Assembly: GCA_029856295.1 (NCBI GenBank)
Contig: JAHQWS010000239.1
Span: forward strand, 1-28,651
Reading direction: 5' to 3'
Length of the DNA stretch: 28,651 nucleotides
Source of the DNA: Promethearchaeia archaeon
GTDB taxonomy: Archaea; Asgardarchaeota; Lokiarchaeia; Sigyniarchaeales; SOKP01
Numbering within the stretch: the first letter of the stretch is position 1; the number at the start of each line of letters is the position of its first letter. Shown piece by piece: positions 24,968-28,651 of this stretch. Below the pieces are notes generated by a model that worked only from the letters and a program-made list of their open reading frames with translations, ran no database searches and was not told the DNA's origin. Made by a program: the position numbers and the translations under genes.

Positions 24968-25534
24968 ATGGATTTTAATAATACTAAGCATTTAAAAGAA
25001 ATATTAACATTCAAAAAGCTGAATGCTTCTAACATGAGCGATCAAGAAGAAAAATTAGATTATCACTTTATGAAAGCTATTGTAATCTCTAAAATTTCGG
25101 GAGAATATTTACTTGATCTCATCTTAGACTCTGATATCAATCCCATCTTATTATCTTCATTTATTGGAGCATTATCACTTTTTGGAAAAAAGAATATAGG
25201 AAAGATTAAAGAGATCACAGTAAAAGGTCTTGATTTAGAAATGATAATCGTGAGTAAGTATGATTTGATATTGATTGCGATTATAGATAAAGCCTACGTA
25301 AGGGAAAATTTAAGGGATGAGGCTGAAAAAGCTTTAGATATGTTTTATTTATTGTATAAAGAAGACATTGAAAATAGCATTCACTCAGGAGTATTTGAAT
25401 CTTTTAACAAAATATTAATGCTCCAGATTAAAGATTATTTAGATGAAATAAATCGCTCAAAAAAAGAAAAAGAAGTAAAAGATTTCGGTTTTTTTACTGA
25501 AGTGATAAAAAAACTAAAAGATATAAAGGACTAA
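24968..25534 (+). CDS. Small alpha/beta protein, possible longin/roadblock-like, copy 1
   Basis: The 188-residue protein is not firmly recognised. Residues 35-125 have alternating strands and helices (KAIVISKISGEYLLDLIL, LSSFIGALSLFG, EMIIVSKYDLILIAIID), the order seen in longin/roadblock-type domains that are abundant in Asgard archaea and partner small GTPases. The C-terminus is helical and charged and ends FFTEVIKKLKDIKD. A weaker second start, ATG at residue 23, is possible. No catalytic residues stand out. A tandem copy lies 118 nt downstream. No small GTPase gene is in the window. The fold call rests on pattern only. Confidence 0.6.
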   Translation: MDFNNTKHLKEILTFKKLNASNMSDQEEKLDYHFMKAIVISKISGEYLLDLILDSDINPILLSSFIGALSLFGKKNIGKIKEITVKGLDLEMIIVSKYDLILIAIIDKAYVRENLRDEAEKALDMFYLLYKEDIENSIHSGVFESFNKILMLQIKDYLDEINRSKKEKEVKDFGFFTEVIKKLKDIKD

Positions 25535-25651
25535 ATTATTATGACCTACTTATAACTAATTTGTGATATTAGTACATAATAGCAGGTTATTATATAAGAA
25601 TATAAAATAATTCACTTTTATATAAATATTAATTAAAAGTAAATTAACTAG

Positions 25652-26170
25652 GCTAATAAGAAAGAGGTCTTTAAAATAAAGAAACTTATAAAAGGAATTG
25701 TTATCGCTCGAACTTCAGGTGAATATTTACTTGATATAATCTTAGATACAGAGATTAATCCTGTTTTATTATCATCGTTTGTAGGGGCTTTATCATTGTT
25801 TGGTAAAGATAATTTAGGGAAAATTGAAGAAATTAATATTAAAGGCTTAGATGTTGACATGATCATCGTATACAAGTACGATTTGATTTTAATTGCAATC
25901 TTATCTCATAATGTAAAGCAAGATATATTAATTCGCGATGAGGCAGAAAAAGCATTGGATATGTTTTATAGCTCATATGTAAAAGAATTAGGCAATTTAG
26001 AATGCTTAGATGTCTCTATATTTGAGGAATTTAAAAAATTGCTATATTTACAGATCCAAGATTACTTTGATATAATAAAAAATAAAGAAAAAGAACAGGA
26101 AATTGGAGACTTCGGTTTCTTTACTGAAGCCATAAAAAAGCTTAAAAATGGTTTTCAACAAATAATGTAA
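25652..26170 (+). pseudogene. Tandem copy 2 of the small protein, no usual start codon
   Basis: The open frame follows a TAG at 25649-25651 and shares its whole length with the gene at 24968 from its residue 35 onward (GEYLLDIILDTEINPVLLSS, GDFGFFTEAIKKLK). However, no ATG, GTG or TTG occurs before a TTG at 25796, deep inside the conserved domain. The N-terminal 30-odd residues of copy 1 have no counterpart. Either the 5' end was lost and this is a decaying copy, or translation starts at a rare codon such as ATA or ATT near 25676-25700. The remaining frame is intact and well conserved, which argues for recent loss or for use. Confidence 0.6.
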
Positions 26171-26271
26171 GTAAAAATCTCATTCTTATTTTTAAATAAA
26201 TATTTTTAACTTAATTATCGTAGCTTAGATTGTTTAAACTGAAAAGGTATAGATTATGAACTTATAAATTC

Positions 26272-27168
26272 TCAAAAATTAGAATTTTTTTTCTTAAAAA
26301 TTAAATCTCCAATGCTTACCTTAAATATTCGCTCCATCAAAACACATTTTGCTTTTAATAAATAATATACCTCTTTATTCGACATCGGCATACCGAATAA
26401 ACATTCGAAATTACCCTGTCCTTTTGATAAGATAATTCCATTCTTTTCATGAAAATATTTTTTAAATTCTTCAGTTGCGCTAGGTAAATCTATTCCTGGT
26501 ACAGGACAGCTTTCAATCACCTTCACAATATCTGTCAATCCAATTGATTCAGCGTCTTTTAAAGTAGCATCATTTATAATCGGTTTTGAACGTACTGCAA
26601 CGATAATATCTAAGCTAGGATATAAAGATTTAATTGTCTCAACCAATAATTTGTCAAATACAATTTCTCCACAATTATCTGCCAGAATTAAGAGTTGTCC
26701 TTTATTTCTATTAATAAGTTCAAGAGATTTTTTAAACTCATTATAATCATTAATTTTTAAGCTTTGTAAGGAAAAATTTTTAATATCACCTATTAGATCC
26801 ATTTGATGCTGGGCAGCAAAGTCGATGGTGTTACCTAAAGCCGCTACTGCTATTGCTTCAAAGAGAGGATCCTTGGCACTGTCGACTATTGCTTTAACTT
26901 CATCGTATAATTCTAAAGCAAGTTGATTATATTCATCTTTTAAATGCTGATAAGGATCTTCTAAACTTAGCGTCTCAGCTACAAGATTATATGCAAATTT
27001 GCCTACAATTGGAGCAGATGTTTTGTTTATATCAACATTCGTAAGAAATTCCATTAGTTTTTTTTGAGCAGAAATAACAACATCGCTGGCAATGTCTGGT
27101 TTGATCATTTTAAACGCCCTTAAGATTTGATTAAAAAGGCATCCTATGCATTCTGGCTCTAGTCTCAT
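26272..27168 (-). CDS. DUF89/ARMT1-family damage-control phosphatase-like protein
   Basis: The 298-residue protein belongs to the DUF89 family of metal-dependent phosphatases that act on damaged or excess sugar phosphates and related metabolites. The N-terminus has C7-x2-C10 (PECIGCLFNQ), typical of the archaeal/bacterial subgroup. The metal site is visible as ILADNCGEIVFDKLL (D164, N165, D172) and VRSKPIINDATLKDA (N199, D200), with GNTIDF at 112-117. Substrate is unknown. It diverges from the transporter at 27299 by about 130 bp. Confidence 0.88.
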   Translation of the reverse strand: MRLEPECIGCLFNQILRAFKMIKPDIASDVVISAQKKLMEFLTNVDINKTSAPIVGKFAYNLVAETLSLEDPYQHLKDEYNQLALELYDEVKAIVDSAKDPLFEAIAVAALGNTIDFAAQHQMDLIGDIKNFSLQSLKINDYNEFKKSLELINRNKGQLLILADNCGEIVFDKLLVETIKSLYPSLDIIVAVRSKPIINDATLKDAESIGLTDIVKVIESCPVPGIDLPSATEEFKKYFHEKNGIILSKGQGNFECLFGMPMSNKEVYYLLKAKCVLMERIFKVSIGDLIFKKKNSNF

Positions 27169-27298
27169 TTTAAAATAGAAGATCTGTATAATATTAAGAA
27201 AAATAGAAAATTCTCTAATTAAGAAAAATGAGGAATAATTTTAAATTCTTTTAAATAAAGATAAAGAATAACAAATAATTTTAAAAAAATTGATTAAA

Positions 27299-28603
27299 AT
27301 GCCGGAATATGAAGTACAAGACAAATTAGATATTAAACTAACTTTTCTCATCGGTTTTGCCTTTTTCTGCACCTCAATATCTTGGTCCTTATATAATCAG
27401 CAAGTTCCTATTAGTCTTTTAGCATATATAAGCAGTATTGCAATTGTTGGTCTAATAATGGGGCTCGATAATCTTGTTGGTGTTTTCGTACAGCCTGTAA
27501 TGGGAAATGTTTCTGACAATACTAGGACAAAATGGGGTAGAAGGATGCCTTATATCATAATAGGGATCCCAGTTTCAGCTATTTTTTTTGCTTTAATTGC
27601 GTTTGAAAATTCTGTATGGAGTCTGCTATTTTTCATGTTTTGTTTTATTATTGCTATGTCCTTTTATAGATCGCAGACAGTAGCTTTAATGCCAGATTTT
27701 ATTCAACCACAACATAGAAGTAAAGCCAACTCAATCATTAATATGATGAGTGCTATTTCATTAGTTGCCGCTTCACTTATTAGTCTTTTTTTAGTCGATA
27801 TCAGTTTGCAACTAGCATTTATAACGGTCTCCATAATTATGATTGTGGGCTTAATCGTATTAATAATAACAGTAAAAGAAAAAAATGCATATAGCTATCA
27901 ATTACTTTTGATAGCGGAAGCAGATACCGGTGAAAAAGTTAAAAAAGAGACGGAAAAAGTTGGTTTAGCAGCAAGTTTTAAAGACGTTCTAGAAGAAAAA
28001 GATAAGAGTACTATAACAATGCTATTCGCAATATTTTTTATTTCTGTTGGATGGGCTGCTTTAAACGCTTTACTCGGCCCTTATGGAGTAATAGTCTTAG
28101 GTTTAACAAGAGGCCAAGCTGGAGGGTTAATGTTATATGGAGCAATAGCATTTCTGGTTTCTGCATTTCCTTTAGCAGTTTTAGCTGAAAAGTATGGGAG
28201 AAGATTATTCATCAAAATCGGACTTTTTATCTTTACTTTCTGCCTAATAATTGGCTTTTTCATTCGAGATTTGTTACTGACCCAGATATTAATTTTATTT
28301 ATAGGGATTGCATATGCATGTATCATCGTTAATACAATTGTTATTATTTGGGGTTTGGCTCCCTCTGAGAAGAAGATAGGAACTTACACTGGAATGTACT
28401 ATTTATTTACCTTTTCTGCGGAGATTTTTGGTCCTGGATTAGTAGGGTTAATAACAGATTTAACTGGTTGGGAATATTTCTTCCTAAATGGAGCTATTTT
28501 CCTTATAGTTGCATTAATCTTAATGTTTTTCGTCAAAAGAGAAGAAGCTGAGCTCACAGAAGAACAAAAATTAGCAAAGAAGAAAGCACTTCAAGAAATC
28601 TAA
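27299..28603 (+). CDS. MFS transporter, SLC45/GPH-like
   Basis: The 434-residue protein (ATG 27299 preferred over a TTG three codons earlier) has about twelve membrane segments. The first half carries FVQPVMGNVSDNTRTKWGRRMPYIIIG, with the GRRxP loop and SD motif of SLC45 and plant sucrose-transporter relatives. The C-terminal tail is charged (EEAELTEEQKLAKKKALQEI). Substrate cannot be inferred with confidence; disaccharides are usual in relatives. It is not a close copy of the GPH transporter at 22398. Confidence 0.82.
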   Translation: MPEYEVQDKLDIKLTFLIGFAFFCTSISWSLYNQQVPISLLAYISSIAIVGLIMGLDNLVGVFVQPVMGNVSDNTRTKWGRRMPYIIIGIPVSAIFFALIAFENSVWSLLFFMFCFIIAMSFYRSQTVALMPDFIQPQHRSKANSIINMMSAISLVAASLISLFLVDISLQLAFITVSIIMIVGLIVLIITVKEKNAYSYQLLLIAEADTGEKVKKETEKVGLAASFKDVLEEKDKSTITMLFAIFFISVGWAALNALLGPYGVIVLGLTRGQAGGLMLYGAIAFLVSAFPLAVLAEKYGRRLFIKIGLFIFTFCLIIGFFIRDLLLTQILILFIGIAYACIIVNTIVIIWGLAPSEKKIGTYTGMYYLFTFSAEIFGPGLVGLITDLTGWEYFFLNGAIFLIVALILMFFVKREEAELTEEQKLAKKKALQEI

Positions 28604-28611
28604 TAATCAAT

Positions 28612-28635
28612 CTATTTATTTTTTTTTCTTATTTT
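28612..28635 (+). terminator. T-rich terminator after the SLC45-like transporter
   Basis: A T-rich stretch with a long T run follows the stop at 28603 and ends the window. It fits plus-strand archaeal termination. Confidence 0.4.
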
Positions 28636-28651
28636 ATAATGAGATTTTAAC

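Overview
The window is AT-rich archaeal DNA, most probably from an Asgard archaeon of the Lokiarchaeia type. The main reason is a complete eukaryote-like ubiquitin-conjugation gene set. It sits beside formylmethanofuran dehydrogenase genes (archaeal Wood-Ljungdahl pathway), a pyrrolysine-free MttB-family methyltransferase and archaeal TTTATATA promoter elements. The lineage is inferred from gene content and was not tested against a database.

Layout. A truncated coiled-coil gene (1-221, minus) diverges from the ubiquitin operon (422-4840, plus). The operon runs: ubiquitin-like protein; UBA3-like E1 with a C-terminal ubiquitin-fold domain; E2; Rpn11-like JAMM isopeptidase that overlaps the E2 by 7 nt; membrane protein with a C-terminal RING-like zinc finger on a Pro/Ser/Thr/Arg linker of five 14-residue repeats. 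Two minus-strand genes follow (Cys-rich TPR protein, LysE-family transporter). A second ubiquitin-like protein comes next (6432-7271), in which the same Ub fold ends a zinc-finger/coiled-coil protein. Both Ub folds end in Ser-Thr-Ala-Gly plus one or two residues, not in Gly-Gly.

Then come proA (minus) and a probable insertion sequence (about 8621-10521). Its DDE transposase is split in two frames joined at an A AAA AAC slippery heptamer and flanked by imperfect inverted repeats. Two tandem CoxE-like VWA proteins (10672-13454), an MttB-family methyltransferase (minus) and an acyl-CoA ligase with a dyad-symmetric element upstream follow. A minus-strand operon (17463-21383) encodes an Fe-S protein, FwdB, FwdD and FwdA; no FwdC is present, and FwdA seems to have Asn where the catalytic Asp is expected.

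The right part holds an AlaX-type tRNA-editing protein, a GPH-type transporter, an Mrp/NBP35 Fe-S carrier ATPase, a tandem pair of small unidentified proteins (the second without a usual start codon), a DUF89 protein and an SLC45/GPH-like transporter.

How the genes fit together. The left 7.3 kb forms a self-contained protein-modifier island: two modifier precursors, activating and conjugating enzymes, a candidate membrane E3 and a candidate processing/deconjugating protease. The C1 genes (Fwd, MttB) suggest methyl/formyl-group metabolism linked to the Wood-Ljungdahl pathway. No tRNA, rRNA or CRISPR array was seen.
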